This document shows positions 17,078 through 25,431 of a stretch of 49,522 nt of DNA, one piece after another. Source of the DNA: Paenibacillus lactis. Its GTDB lineage: Bacteria; Bacillota; Bacilli; Paenibacillales; Paenibacillaceae. Below the pieces are notes generated by a model that was not told the origin of the DNA, searched no databases, and was given only the letters and a program-made list of their open reading frames with translations. How positions within the stretch are numbered: position 1 is the first letter of the stretch; every line of letters begins with the position of its first letter. The stretch is taken from positions 1 through 49,522 of the forward strand of contig NZ_JAGGKI010000030.1 in NCBI RefSeq assembly GCF_017873605.1. The letters run 5' to 3'. Made by a program: the position numbers and the translations under genes.

Positions 17078-18028
17078 ATGTATCGTACCCTTCGATTGTT
17101 CGCCGGAACGTCCAATCCGCAGCTAGCCGAAAGCATCAGCCGGCAGCTGGGCGTGGAGCTGGGTAAGATTAAAATTTCCCGCTTCCAGAGCGGCGAAATC
17201 TACGTTCACTACGAGGAGAGCATCCGCAATTGCGATGTGTTTCTCCTGCAGTCTTTTTCCCAGCCTATCAATGAAATGTTCGTTGAGCTGCTGGTCATGA
17301 TCGATGCGGCCAAGCGGGCTTCGGCAAGAACAATCAATATTATCGTACCCTACTACGGGTATGCGAGACAGGAGCGCAAGTCGGCTCCGCGTGAGCCGAT
17401 CTCCGCTAAGATGGTGGCTGATGTGCTGACGACAGCCGGGGCGAACCGGGTGATTACGATCGATCTGCATGCGCCGGCCATCCAGGGCTTCTTCAATATT
17501 CCGGTGGATCATCTGACAGCGCTGGATCTCATTACGGAGTATTTGAAGACGAAGAACATCGAGCAGCCGGTTATCGTGTCCCCGGACGCAGGCCGGGCGA
17601 AAACGGCGGAGAAGCTGGCGAGCAGGCTGGGATCCCCATTCGCGATCATGATCAAACAGCGGCCGGCCCATAACGAGTCGGTCATTACGCACGTGATCGG
17701 CGATGTGGCCGGCCGCACGCCTATCATCATCGAGGATCTGATCGATACCGGCACCACCATCGTCCAGGTCGTGGAGGGACTTAAGGAGCGCGGGGCGAAG
17801 GATGCGATCGTCTGCGCGACGCACGGCCTATTCTCCGGCGAAGCGCTGGACCGGCTGGATCATGGCCATATTGCAGAAATTGTCGTAACGGATTCGATCG
17901 TGCTGCCGGAGCATCACTGCCGGATGCGGCTGAAAGTACTGTCGGTTGCGCCGATGCTGGCGCAGGCTACCCAAATTATACTTGAGGGCGGATCCATCGC
18001 CACTTTATTCAAAGACGCCGGTGTGTAA
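17078..18028 (+). CDS. prs: Ribose-phosphate pyrophosphokinase
   Basis: Makes PRPP from ribose-5-phosphate and ATP. 316 residues, the usual length. Motifs are RLFAGTSNPQLAESI, FQSGEIYVHYEESIR, the ATP loop YYGYARQERKSAPREPISAK, metal-site DLHAPAIQGFFN, and the PRPP-binding IIIEDLIDTGTT near residue 220. ATG 17078 is 5 nt after AGGAGG; longer in-frame starts back to 16931 lack sites. Its place right after hisJ suggests PRPP supply for HisG. The usual housekeeping prs of Bacillales sits near glmU (gcaD), so this may be a second copy (inference). Confidence 0.95.
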   Translation: MYRTLRLFAGTSNPQLAESISRQLGVELGKIKISRFQSGEIYVHYEESIRNCDVFLLQSFSQPINEMFVELLVMIDAAKRASARTINIIVPYYGYARQERKSAPREPISAKMVADVLTTAGANRVITIDLHAPAIQGFFNIPVDHLTALDLITEYLKTKNIEQPVIVSPDAGRAKTAEKLASRLGSPFAIMIKQRPAHNESVITHVIGDVAGRTPIIIEDLIDTGTTIVQVVEGLKERGAKDAIVCATHGLFSGEALDRLDHGHIAEIVVTDSIVLPEHHCRMRLKVLSVAPMLAQATQIILEGGSIATLFKDAGV

Positions 18029-18043
18029 GCTGGTGTCTTTTTT
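18011..18043 (+). terminator. Intrinsic terminator overlapping the prs stop codon
   Basis: Stem aaagacgccgg (18011-18021) pairs with ctggtgtcttt (18030-18040), with two wobbles, followed by a T run to 18043. The left arm is inside the last codons of prs. Confidence 0.82.
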
Positions 18044-18109
18044 CTGCAAATGATGTTGTAACTTGTGTTATACTGTTCTGGATAGAGGAGCAAGTTAAAA
18101 GGAGGTGCC

Positions 18110-19855
18110 TTGCTTTTCGTGAATGGAAATCCATACGGGTCGAGTGACCCTAACAACATTATATCTATCGAAATGAATGCGAACTTTTTCTTCGATCGGG
18201 CGGTTCGCTCGCTGGATCGTTACCAATATGACAAGGCGCTTAAATATTTTCGCAAAGCTGTTGAATATGAACCGGATAATCCGGTGAATCATTGCAATAT
18301 GGCGGGTATATTATCAGAGACGGGAGATTATAAAGCTTCGAACGAGGTGCTCGCCCACATTTTGGAGCAGGTCGATCCGTCGATGACGGAATGCTTTTTC
18401 TATATGGCCAACAACTATGCCAATATGGAGCAGTTTGAGAAAGCGGAGGAAGCGCTGGTCACTTATCTGGAAGAAGACCCGAACGGGCAGTTTCTGGATG
18501 AGGCGGAGGAGATGATGGAGCTGCTGCAGTATGAGCTCAATCGTCCTGCCAAGCTGAACCGCATCAAGAGCCGGGAAGGCGTCGTTGAGCATGAGCATGC
18601 CCGCGCTTTGCTGGAAGAGGGCAAATTCGCGCAGGCGGTGAAGCAGCTGGAGGAGATTGTGAAGGAGCATCCGGATTTCCTTGCCGCGCGCAACAATCTG
18701 GCGCTTGCCTATTATTATATGGGACGATTCGATTCGGCGAAACGGACGATCGGCGAGGTGCTGGATCAGGAGCCGGGGAATCTGCACGGCTTGTGCAACC
18801 TGGCGATCTTCTATCAGCATGAGGGAGACGTGGAGCAGCGCGACCGTCTGATGGACATGCTGCGCATCACGGTGCCGTTTCACCTGGAGCATGTATTCAA
18901 GCTGGCAACGACGATGGGCATTCTTGGGCAGCATGAGGTGGCATACGGCCATTTCCGGCGGCTGCTGAAGCATGAAGAATTTAGTTCCGATCCAAGCGTG
19001 TATCATTATACCGCCGTGGCTGCCTGCAATATCGGCCGTTACGAGAAGGCGGAGCAATACTGGCGCCATGCCGCGATGCTTGATCCCGAGTCGGTCATTC
19101 CCGATTTCTACCTGGCTCAGCTCCAGAAGCGCAAGGAGACGGGAACCGATCAAATGAAGGTCAGCTATCACTATCACTTGCCGTTTGAGGAGCAGTTCAG
19201 ACGGTGGGAGCAGGATGGGGATCAATTGACCGAGGAAGCGAAGCAGAATCCGCTGATCCGTTCTTCATTCTTCTGGGCGCTCCGGCATGGTGATCCGCAG
19301 ACGAAGCTGCAGGTTATCCGTACGCTCGAGCTGATTGCCGATGAAGAGGTGCAGCATGCGCTGCAATCCTTCCTTCAGGAGCCTGGGGAGAAAGCGGAGC
19401 TGAAGACGGCTGCCCGCCTTGTGCTGCAGCATATGGAGTCGGCAAGCAACCGGATTGCGGACCGCAGGGAAGACCGCGACGGCGCTCCGGTCAAAACCCG
19501 GGAGGTGCTGCCCGACTGGCTGCCTTCCTGGAAGGCAGTTCTGGAGAGAGCGGAGCAGGCGATGGACATGCGGTCCGATGCCTTCTTGAAGAAAGAGATG
19601 GAGAATCTTTGGACCGACTTTCTCAGCCGTCTGTATCCGGACATCCCGAACATCCGAAACGTAGAGGGCTGGGCGGCGGCGCTGGAATATTGGACCGCGA
19701 AGAAGCGCGGACGCAATCTGACCTACGAGGAGGTTGCCGTCCGTTACGGGATTTCGCCTTCGACGGTCAGCCGGTATGCACGTCAAATTAACAGTGTTTG
19801 CGGGGACGAGGCGCAATCGGATCATAATTTCCGCCCATTTACAGAGAATATTTAA
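18110..19855 (+). CDS. yvcD: TPR-repeat protein with C-terminal HTH (YvcD-like)
   Basis: A 581-residue cytoplasmic protein of tetratricopeptide repeats. Repeats include ALKYFRKAVEYEPDNPVNHC, KAEEALVTYLEEDPN, AVKQLEEIVKEHPDF, AKRTIGEVLDQEPGN and KAEQYWRHAAMLDPE. A mid region (about 380-460) is helical and HEAT-like, and the last ~40 residues form a helix-turn-helix (YEEVAVRYGISPSTVSRYAR). It lies just before trxB, as yvcD does in B. subtilis. The TTG start at 18110 is supported by AAAAGGAGGT immediately upstream but spacing is short; GTG 18119 is an alternative. The function is unknown. Confidence 0.82.
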   Translation: MLFVNGNPYGSSDPNNIISIEMNANFFFDRAVRSLDRYQYDKALKYFRKAVEYEPDNPVNHCNMAGILSETGDYKASNEVLAHILEQVDPSMTECFFYMANNYANMEQFEKAEEALVTYLEEDPNGQFLDEAEEMMELLQYELNRPAKLNRIKSREGVVEHEHARALLEEGKFAQAVKQLEEIVKEHPDFLAARNNLALAYYYMGRFDSAKRTIGEVLDQEPGNLHGLCNLAIFYQHEGDVEQRDRLMDMLRITVPFHLEHVFKLATTMGILGQHEVAYGHFRRLLKHEEFSSDPSVYHYTAVAACNIGRYEKAEQYWRHAAMLDPESVIPDFYLAQLQKRKETGTDQMKVSYHYHLPFEEQFRRWEQDGDQLTEEAKQNPLIRSSFFWALRHGDPQTKLQVIRTLELIADEEVQHALQSFLQEPGEKAELKTAARLVLQHMESASNRIADRREDRDGAPVKTREVLPDWLPSWKAVLERAEQAMDMRSDAFLKKEMENLWTDFLSRLYPDIPNIRNVEGWAAALEYWTAKKRGRNLTYEEVAVRYGISPSTVSRYARQINSVCGDEAQSDHNFRPFTENI

Positions 19856-19981
19856 GTATGGGTTAGCGAATCAATGGATCAGAGGATAGGCAAGCGTTCC
19901 TGTTGCATCATGGAATCGCGGTTAAGTCATGAATAGGATGTAGAAGCATTCAATCACCCTATATACTAGGAGGCTGTATCT

Positions 19982-20935
19982 ATGTATAAATCCATCGTAA
20001 TCGGAACCGGGCCTGCCGGATTGACGGCAGCCATCTACTTGGCACGCGCAAACCTGAAGCCGCTCGTCATCGAGGGCATGCAGCCCGGCGGGCAGCTGAC
20101 AACCACGACCGAAGTTGAGAACTTCCCAGGGTTCCCGCAAGGTATCATGGGTCCGGAGCTTATGGACAATATGCGCCAGCAGGCGGAGCGCTTCGGAGCC
20201 GAATTCAAGAGCGCTTGGGTGGAGTCCGTTGATTTCTCCGAGCGGCCGTTCAAGGTGAACGTTGAAGGAATGGGTCAGCTTCTGGCAGAGTCGGTCATTA
20301 TATCTACCGGCGCATCCGCCAAATATCTGGGCATTCCGGGCGAACAGGAGAATGTAGGCCGTGGGGTAAGCACCTGCGCGACTTGCGACGGCTTCTTCTT
20401 CCGCGGCAAAAAGATCATCGTCATCGGCGGCGGCGACTCCGCAATGGAGGAAGCGAGCTTCCTGACGCGCTTTGCTTCCAGCGTTACGGTGGTTCATCGC
20501 CGTACGGAGCTGCGCGCTTCGAAGATTATGCAGGATCGCGCCCGGGAGAACCAGAAGATCGAATGGGCACTCGACCGTACGCCGCTAGAAGTCGTGACCA
20601 GCGAAACGGGCGTGAAAGGCCTGAAGGTAAGAAACAATGAGACCGGCGAAGAAGAGCTGATCGAAGCCGAAGGCGTGTTCGTGGCGATCGGCCATACCCC
20701 GAATACCGGCTTCCTCGGCGGTCAGATTACAACGGATCCGACCGGCTATATCCTGGTTAAGCCAGGCACGACCGAGACGAATATTCCAGGCGTATTTGCC
20801 TGCGGCGACGTGCAGGATACGCGGTATCGTCAAGCAATCACCGCAGCAGGCACTGGTTGTATGGCTGCGATGGACTGCGAGAAATTCCTCGAAGGCCATA
20901 TGGTGCATGACTGGAGCGAAACGCTCAACCCATAA
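19982..20935 (+). CDS. trxB: Thioredoxin reductase
   Basis: A 317-residue FAD/NADPH enzyme that reduces thioredoxin. FAD-binding GTGPAGLTAAIYLAR is at the N-terminus, the redox-active pair Cys132/Cys135 lies in STCATCDGFFF, the NADPH motif is VIGGGDSAMEEASFL with VHRR, and the C-terminal FAD motif is GVFACGDVQD. AGGAGG lies upstream of ATG 19982. It is the last gene of the conserved block before the accessory region. Confidence 0.97.
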   Translation: MYKSIVIGTGPAGLTAAIYLARANLKPLVIEGMQPGGQLTTTTEVENFPGFPQGIMGPELMDNMRQQAERFGAEFKSAWVESVDFSERPFKVNVEGMGQLLAESVIISTGASAKYLGIPGEQENVGRGVSTCATCDGFFFRGKKIIVIGGGDSAMEEASFLTRFASSVTVVHRRTELRASKIMQDRARENQKIEWALDRTPLEVVTSETGVKGLKVRNNETGEEELIEAEGVFVAIGHTPNTGFLGGQITTDPTGYILVKPGTTETNIPGVFACGDVQDTRYRQAITAAGTGCMAAMDCEKFLEGHMVHDWSETLNP

Positions 20936-20967
20936 TAGAGGTTGTTCAAACAGCAGGAAGTTCGAAG

Positions 20968-21043
20968 AAGCCCCCGAGCTTACAGCGCCTTACGGATGTC
21001 GACGACAAGTCGCCATGTCCGGGGCAGCCGAAGCCGGGGGCTT
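20968..21043 (+). terminator. Long stem-loop after trxB, possible terminator
   Basis: A perfect 9-bp stem pairs aagcccccg (20968-20976) with cgggggctt (21035-21043), enclosing 58 nt with weaker internal pairing around a gtcgacgac segment. The following T tract is short (cttt then gttg), so termination strength is uncertain. No gene is seen in 20936-21223. Confidence 0.45.
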
Positions 21044-21223
21044 TGTTGTGCATGATGCGGATCTCAAACTTGTGGATCCATCCGTAAGTCATTGCCTGAA
21101 CAAACTTGCAGTTGGACCTTAACGTAACCCGTTAACCGCCGCACTTCCAATGTCCGATGAAAGCCGTGAGAAGGGGTCCGGGCCAGGCAGGGTAGAGTAA
21201 AGCCGAGCCGGCCGGAACTCCAA

Positions 21224-21706
21224 CTACAAGCTGATCGCTTTATTGGCGTTCTTGACGTCGTTCGAAAGCAGCTGCTTCAGATTGTAGGAAGGGTACAAGC
21301 CCCGTTCATACATGAAGTAGTACACTTTCCCGTGCAGCTCAATCGCTTTGTTCAGCTGCTTCTGCAGCGTCTCGCGAAGGCTTGGGGTCGCGGTTTCGGT
21401 AATGGCGATCGCGTAATTGCGGACCGACGTTTTGGCGAAGCCGAGCAGATGGCCGGCATAATAGGCGGTCAAATCAGCCTCGGACAGCTTGCGGGTGCCG
21501 ACAGGGGCTTCCGGGAAATAGTGAAGCAGCTCTTTCAGGTTGTTTTCCACGCCTTGGATCGCCTCGATGTACAGGCTGTGCAGCTGCGGGTCTTGAATAT
21601 CGCCGAGCGCCATCTTGAACCCCATCAGGTTGTTAGCTTGGAAGGCCGTTAATTCGTGCATCTCGAGCGTCTCATGCCACGCCAGATGCTTGGGATTATG
21701 CTTCAT
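21224..21706 (-). CDS. Spore coat protein, CotF family
   Basis: A 160-residue protein resembling the CotF/YraD coat family: it begins KHLAWHETLEMHELTAFQ, is mostly helical, and has a repeat-like pair of helical-bundle halves (AFQANNLMGFKMALG and AYYAGHLLGFAKTSV). Such proteins sit in the inner spore coat in Bacillus. The ATG at 21706 is preferred because GGAGGAG lies ~12 nt upstream and homologues begin near this point; ATG 21727 lacks a site. It is transcribed opposite to trxB. Confidence 0.8.
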   Translation of the reverse strand: MKHNPKHLAWHETLEMHELTAFQANNLMGFKMALGDIQDPQLHSLYIEAIQGVENNLKELLHYFPEAPVGTRKLSEADLTAYYAGHLLGFAKTSVRNYAIAITETATPSLRETLQKQLNKAIELHGKVYYFMYERGLYPSYNLKQLLSNDVKNANKAISL

Positions 21707-21798
21707 ATCCTCTCTTGTCTCCTCCATGTGATGAAATATGTGATAGCCTATTCAATCACGCGGAGGAAGGTGCCTATCCTGCCGGAGTTCTTAGGAGT

Positions 21799-22251
21799 TT
21801 ATAGATCCTGGGATAGCCGTACCATATCCCGCAGCCGCATCCCGTTCTCGTAAATCTCTTCTTCATAATGCCGGACGAAAAAATCCCGGTCGATCTCCGT
21901 CATGCGGAAGCCGCACTTTTGGTACAATGCGAGCTGGGCGACACCGGTGCTTCCTGTACCGACCTCAATGGTGGCGAATCCGAGCTCTTTAGCCTGACTG
22001 ACCGCATGGTTGACCAGCTGCTTGCCGAAGCCTTGGCCGTGCCGCTCTTCCGCTACGGCGACATTGACGAGTTCGACGGTATCGGGCCGCGTAGGCAGCA
22101 GAACATATACGCCGATAACTGCGGAATCGACTTCGCCGACGTAGCAATGTCCCCGATGGATATAGTCCTCCACCAGGCGCTTTGAAGGGTCCGCGAGCAG
22201 CAGCAGATCCATGGGAGGCGTTTCACCAGAAATAAGCCGTCGGATGTTCAT
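21799..22251 (-). CDS. GNAT family N-acetyltransferase
   Basis: A 150-residue acetyltransferase. The acetyl-CoA pyrophosphate-binding motif is VAEERHGQGFGKQLV, preceded by the beta-strand LVNVAV, and ALYQKCGFRMTEIDRDFF is the typical C-terminal region. The substrate is unknown. The start at 22251 is set by AAAGGAG 8 nt upstream; longer in-frame starts to 22395 lack a site. Confidence 0.86.
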   Translation of the reverse strand: MNIRRLISGETPPMDLLLLADPSKRLVEDYIHRGHCYVGEVDSAVIGVYVLLPTRPDTVELVNVAVAEERHGQGFGKQLVNHAVSQAKELGFATIEVGTGSTGVAQLALYQKCGFRMTEIDRDFFVRHYEEEIYENGMRLRDMVRLSQDL

Positions 22252-22642
22252 AGCGTCGTCTCCTTTCATCTTCCACTTCCAATCTCGAAATCGAAGCATT
22301 ATGTTTGCTATTTTATCACAAAAAAGGGCTCGCTCACGCTTCTCATGCAAGCAGCGCCCGCCCCGTGGCTTCTTGTGCGAGTGGAGCAAGCGCATGGCTT
22401 GTCGTCCGAACGTCGATGCTGATCATCGTACCAGCAGTGATCATTAAATCACGCGTCGGGAGAGGCACGCGGTAAGAATACCAATTAGCGCCTCCACACT
22501 CGGCTGCAAATGGGAATCGGGAAAGGCGCTAACTCTTGCACCTGAGCGGATTCCCTCGAAAAATGCCCCAGGATAAACATAGCGATCCGAATTCGCTCAT
22601 ACATAAGGTATAGGATGATTTATGACAAGGGAGGACTTGCGC
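22252..22642 (+). other. Intergenic region with repeat copy 2
   Basis: This ~390-nt stretch between two divergent genes has no convincing coding frame. It contains the structured repeat at 22397-22476. An AT-rich segment near 22300-22325 (tgtgataaaatagc on the minus strand) may hold the promoter of the acetyltransferase gene. Nothing else was recognised. Confidence 0.5.
22397..22476 (+). repeat. Structured intergenic repeat, copy 2
   Basis: These 80 bases match 1180-1258 at about 80% identity, same orientation. The ends cttgtcg and cggtaag can still pair if two G-U wobbles are allowed, although two bases differ from copy 1. That hints that a folded RNA, rather than the DNA sequence alone, is conserved. 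It lies ~165 nt upstream of the YuzF-like gene. Confidence 0.7.
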
Positions 22643-22975
22643 TTGAACAACTATGGATTTTACGGATACCCGCCGCCGACCGGATATTCGCCGAGCAGCT
22701 TCTATTCTGCCCCCCCCACGACTACTGGGTACCATGCACCGCGAACATTGGCTGTTCCGCAGCATGTCAATTACGTAACCCTTGTAGAGCCAATGTTTAT
22801 GGACCATCTGCTCAAGCATAAAGGGGCCAAAATTACCGTCGTAACGACAGCGGGAAAAGTAGAGGGCATCCTCTCCGGGGTCGCCGCAGACCATATCCAG
22901 CTGACCGTCGGGGATAACAAGGCGCTGCATATTCGGTTGGCACAGGTGGTGTACTTTGAAGGGGTTCCCTATTAG
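22643..22975 (+). CDS. yuzF: YuzF-like DUF2642 protein
   Basis: A 110-residue protein. The N-terminal ~45 residues are rich in Tyr, Pro, Ser and Gly (for example YGFYGYPPPTGYSPSS), like spore coat proteins. The C-terminal ~65 residues look like the DUF2642/YuzF domain, a small Sm-like beta fold (GAKITVVTTAGKVEGILSGV, HIQLTVGDNKALHIRLAQV). TTG 22643 is preferred because AAGGGAGG ends 8 nt upstream; ATG 22622 precedes that site. A role in the spore is inference. Confidence 0.75.
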   Translation: MNNYGFYGYPPPTGYSPSSFYSAPPTTTGYHAPRTLAVPQHVNYVTLVEPMFMDHLLKHKGAKITVVTTAGKVEGILSGVAADHIQLTVGDNKALHIRLAQVVYFEGVPY

Positions 22976-23291
22976 CAGGAGCCTTACGTCATCTTAGTTT
23001 GGCTATAATTGATTTTTACCGCCGCTGCAGCAGGATCGGGCGGTATAAACCGCCAATATGTATACAGGATCCGGAAGGCGTCTATTGGAGACGCCTTTTA
23101 TAAACGACAGATCCGGCTTCGTTTGTTCTCATGGCAGCACCAGCTATGGGGCAGGCTTGTGTCGTTTCCATATTACCTAAGCTTTTCGTTCTCAACCGAC
23201 GATAAGCAGGAAGATGTATCCGGTGATATTTCGACCGTTTTTTATAGATCCAGAGACTAAAGTGCGGGATAGCAAGGGAGGTGGATTTTTC
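22976..23291 (+). other. Intergenic region with competing hairpins and terminator
   Basis: There is no gene here. A TATAAT at 23004-23009 is followed by three mutually complementary segments: taccgcc (23017-23023), ggcggta (23039-23045) and accgcc (23049-23054), so two hairpins exclude each other. A terminator-like hairpin follows at 23075-23097. This may be a leader for the downstream acetyltransferase or only the 3' end of the YuzF-like gene. Confidence 0.45.
23075..23099 (+). terminator. Terminator-like hairpin
   Basis: A perfect 9-bp stem pairs aaggcgtct (23075-23083) with agacgcctt (23089-23097), with loop ATTGG. The T tract is short (four T), so it may terminate weakly. Confidence 0.6.
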
Positions 23292-23786
23292 ATGACTTCA
23301 TTAAATTCGTATAACATTCGAGTGGCGACAGCACAGGACGAGCCCTTCCTTTGGGATATGCTGTACGAATCCCTGTATGTGCCTGATGGGGCGGAGCCCT
23401 TTAGCAGGGATATCCTCAACGAACCCTTCATGAGGAAATATGTGGAGGGCTGGGGCCGAGAGGGCGATCTGGGATATATCGCGACCAACGGGGAAGGAAA
23501 GCCGATTGGCTCGATTACCCTGCGGTATTTTGACGAGGCGAACAAAGGATTCGGCTACGTCAGTGACGAAATTCCGGAGCTTGGCATGGCCCTGCTGCCG
23601 GAGAGCAGGGGACAAGGGATTGGAACGGCGCTGATGACGGCGTTGCTTCAAGGAGCGAAATCCAGAGGCATCTCCCGGTTATCCCTAAGTGTAGCGCCGG
23701 AGAATACGGCAGCAGTGAAATTATATAGTCGCTTTGGGTTTCAAGAGGTTGGCACATCCATTACAATGGTAGCGGACGTCGTATAA
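23292..23786 (+). CDS. GNAT family N-acetyltransferase
   Basis: A 164-residue acetyltransferase. The acetyl-CoA-binding motif is LPESRGQGIGTALMTALL, followed by LSVAPENTAAVKLYSRFGFQ, both classic for the fold. The substrate is unknown. ATG 23292 follows AAGGGAGGTGG by about 8 nt; the longer frame to 23214 has no site. It is followed after ~110 nt by a HAD hydrolase in the same direction, probably co-transcribed. Confidence 0.88.
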   Translation: MTSLNSYNIRVATAQDEPFLWDMLYESLYVPDGAEPFSRDILNEPFMRKYVEGWGREGDLGYIATNGEGKPIGSITLRYFDEANKGFGYVSDEIPELGMALLPESRGQGIGTALMTALLQGAKSRGISRLSLSVAPENTAAVKLYSRFGFQEVGTSITMVADVV

Positions 23787-23899
23787 AAATGAGGGCGGGC
23801 GGCATCAGCCCTATCAAGGTCCATTCAGGCAGAGGAGGCATTGGGCTTGCTGCGGAACCCTTAAGGCTCGAAAGATCATGGGAGAAGGGAAGCTGTGAA

Positions 23900-24610
23900 G
23901 TGAAGTATCGCGCGGTATTTCTTGATTTTTACGGTACGCTGGTTCATGAAGATGACGATATCATTCCCTTGATCTGCGAACAGATTCGGGAGAGCGCTTC
24001 GATCGAATGCACGCTTCGGGAAATCGGACGATACTGGTGGAGCGAGTTTTCGCGCATCTTCCGCAGCAGCCATGGGGAAGGCTTTAAATCCCAGCGGACG
24101 ATTGGCATAGAGTCGCTTGCCGAGACGATCAGGCACTTCGGATCAAGCGCGAGGGCAGAGGAAATCATCGAGCTTCAATTCGAGCATTGGATTAGGCCGA
24201 GGCTGTACCCGGATACGAAGCCTTTCCTGGAGTCGCTCCAGCGAACCGGAACGCCCGTGTTTATCTTGTCGAATATCGACAGGTCGGACATTGAGTCTGC
24301 CGTCACCTATCACGGCATTCAAGTACAAGGAATCCTTACGAGCGAGGATGTACGATCGTACAAGCCGAGGCCGGAGTTATTCCGGGAGGCATTCATGCAG
24401 TACCGGTTAAAAGCAGACGAAGTGATCCATATCGGCGATTCTTTAACGAGCGACATCCGGGGTGCGCAGAGCCTGGACATTGGGGCGATGTGGCTCAACC
24501 GGCTGGGCAAACCGCAGGCGGAAGGGATCGAGCCCGATTACATTTGCACAACCTTGGATGAGGCTCAGCAGGTGCTGCATGGCCATCATAAGGAAGAGGC
24601 AAGGACGTGA
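23900..24610 (+). CDS. HAD family hydrolase
   Basis: A 236-residue haloacid dehalogenase-type hydrolase. Motif I is VFLDFYGTLV with the nucleophile Asp, motif II is FILSNID, the Lys motif is SYKPRPELF, and motif III is IGDSLTSDIRGA. A four-helix cap lies between residues ~20 and 90. The substrate is unknown. GTG 23900 is chosen because GAGAAGGG lies ~10 nt upstream and the protein then starts at the first HAD strand; an upstream ATG at 23789 lacks a site. Confidence 0.87.
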   Translation: MKYRAVFLDFYGTLVHEDDDIIPLICEQIRESASIECTLREIGRYWWSEFSRIFRSSHGEGFKSQRTIGIESLAETIRHFGSSARAEEIIELQFEHWIRPRLYPDTKPFLESLQRTGTPVFILSNIDRSDIESAVTYHGIQVQGILTSEDVRSYKPRPELFREAFMQYRLKADEVIHIGDSLTSDIRGAQSLDIGAMWLNRLGKPQAEGIEPDYICTTLDEAQQVLHGHHKEEART

Positions 24611-24676
24611 GGCAACGAAAATGCCATATATGGACTGTGTTCGCTAAAATCCAGCGGCTTCTGAACTAGAAAGCTT

Positions 24677-24716
24677 TAACAATCTATAACAAGTTAGAAC
24701 AAGCTTGAACAAGCGT
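24677..24716 (+). repeat. Four tandem 10-bp AACAAG repeats
   Basis: Four units with exact 10-nt period: taacaatcta, taacaagtta, gaacaagctt, gaacaagcgt. The last unit forms most of the left arm of the terminator at 24708-24745. The period is one DNA helical turn. Confidence 0.75.
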
Positions 24717-24745
24717 CCCGGGCTAACCGAAGACGCTTGTTTTTT
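24708..24745 (+). terminator. Intrinsic terminator after the HAD hydrolase gene
   Basis: A perfect 10-bp stem pairs aacaagcgtc (24708-24717) with gacgcttgtt (24732-24741), 14-nt loop, and a T run to 24745. Confidence 0.9.
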
Positions 24746-24871
24746 CGGCTAAAGGAGTCCGGCTCGGATAGGAAGCAGGTTTGGAGAATTCGGTTACGAT
24801 AACCCCAAACCTTTTACCCCGAAACTGCGTTATAGCTACGTACTGATCACAAGGTTAAAGAAGGTGCGGGC

Positions 24872-25279
24872 ATGAATCGAACGAAAACGATGCAGTTTGC
24901 CGGCAAAGGTGCGGCGTGGAAGGCGGACTATACCGTTACGCATAAGGATAAGGTTAATGCGAAGCAGACCGTATTTCAGGACGAGCTTGGCGGGAAATTA
25001 AAGCTTCAGTATGTCGGGAAGGCGCCGCTAGGCAGCGGTAGAATTACCTACCGGCTGGAGGATCGAAAAGGACGCTTCTCGGAAGGCGAGATCATTGCGG
25101 GGACGGACTATGCCGGCATGAAAGAAACCCTCTCCACCTTGGACTATAGTTCTTTGCTCGATATGATGGATCCTGATAAGGAACTGATCCTCACCATAGA
25201 CTGGGGGAGTGGACGCGAACAGTTCCTGCTGACCCTTCCACCCTCAATCGGCTTCGGCAGGGTTCCCCGTAAACGGTGA
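24872..25279 (+). CDS. Hypothetical protein
   Basis: A 135-residue soluble protein without signal peptide or membrane segment. I do not recognise a family. It is basic at both ends, rich in beta-strand-forming segments (GKLKLQYVGKAPLG, RITYRLEDRKGRFSEGEIIAG, ELILTIDWG), so a small beta-barrel or beta-sandwich is plausible. GAAGGTG precedes ATG 24872. It is preceded by a terminator and followed by a hairpin at 25300-25329, so it is probably a single-gene unit. Confidence 0.7.
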   Translation: MNRTKTMQFAGKGAAWKADYTVTHKDKVNAKQTVFQDELGGKLKLQYVGKAPLGSGRITYRLEDRKGRFSEGEIIAGTDYAGMKETLSTLDYSSLLDMMDPDKELILTIDWGSGREQFLLTLPPSIGFGRVPRKR

Positions 25280-25299
25280 GGTCTATACCTGTCCAAGAA

Positions 25300-25329
25300 C
25301 CGTCCATCTCCAAGAAGGAGAAGGGACGG
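25300..25329 (+). terminator. Hairpin after the hypothetical gene
   Basis: Stem ccgtcc/ggacgg (25300-25305 with 25324-25329) continues, after a small internal loop, as tctcc/ggaga with loop AAGAA. There is no T tract directly after it, so it may be a transcript-end stabiliser rather than a terminator. Confidence 0.45.
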
Positions 25330-25431
25330 AGCTGGTGGATTTTAACCCTTTTTTAAACGAAGGCGCTCCCCCGATTTAACCTGGACCTTGTAAACTATAA
25401 ATAGAAACATCATGAAGGGAGTGAACGGGGC

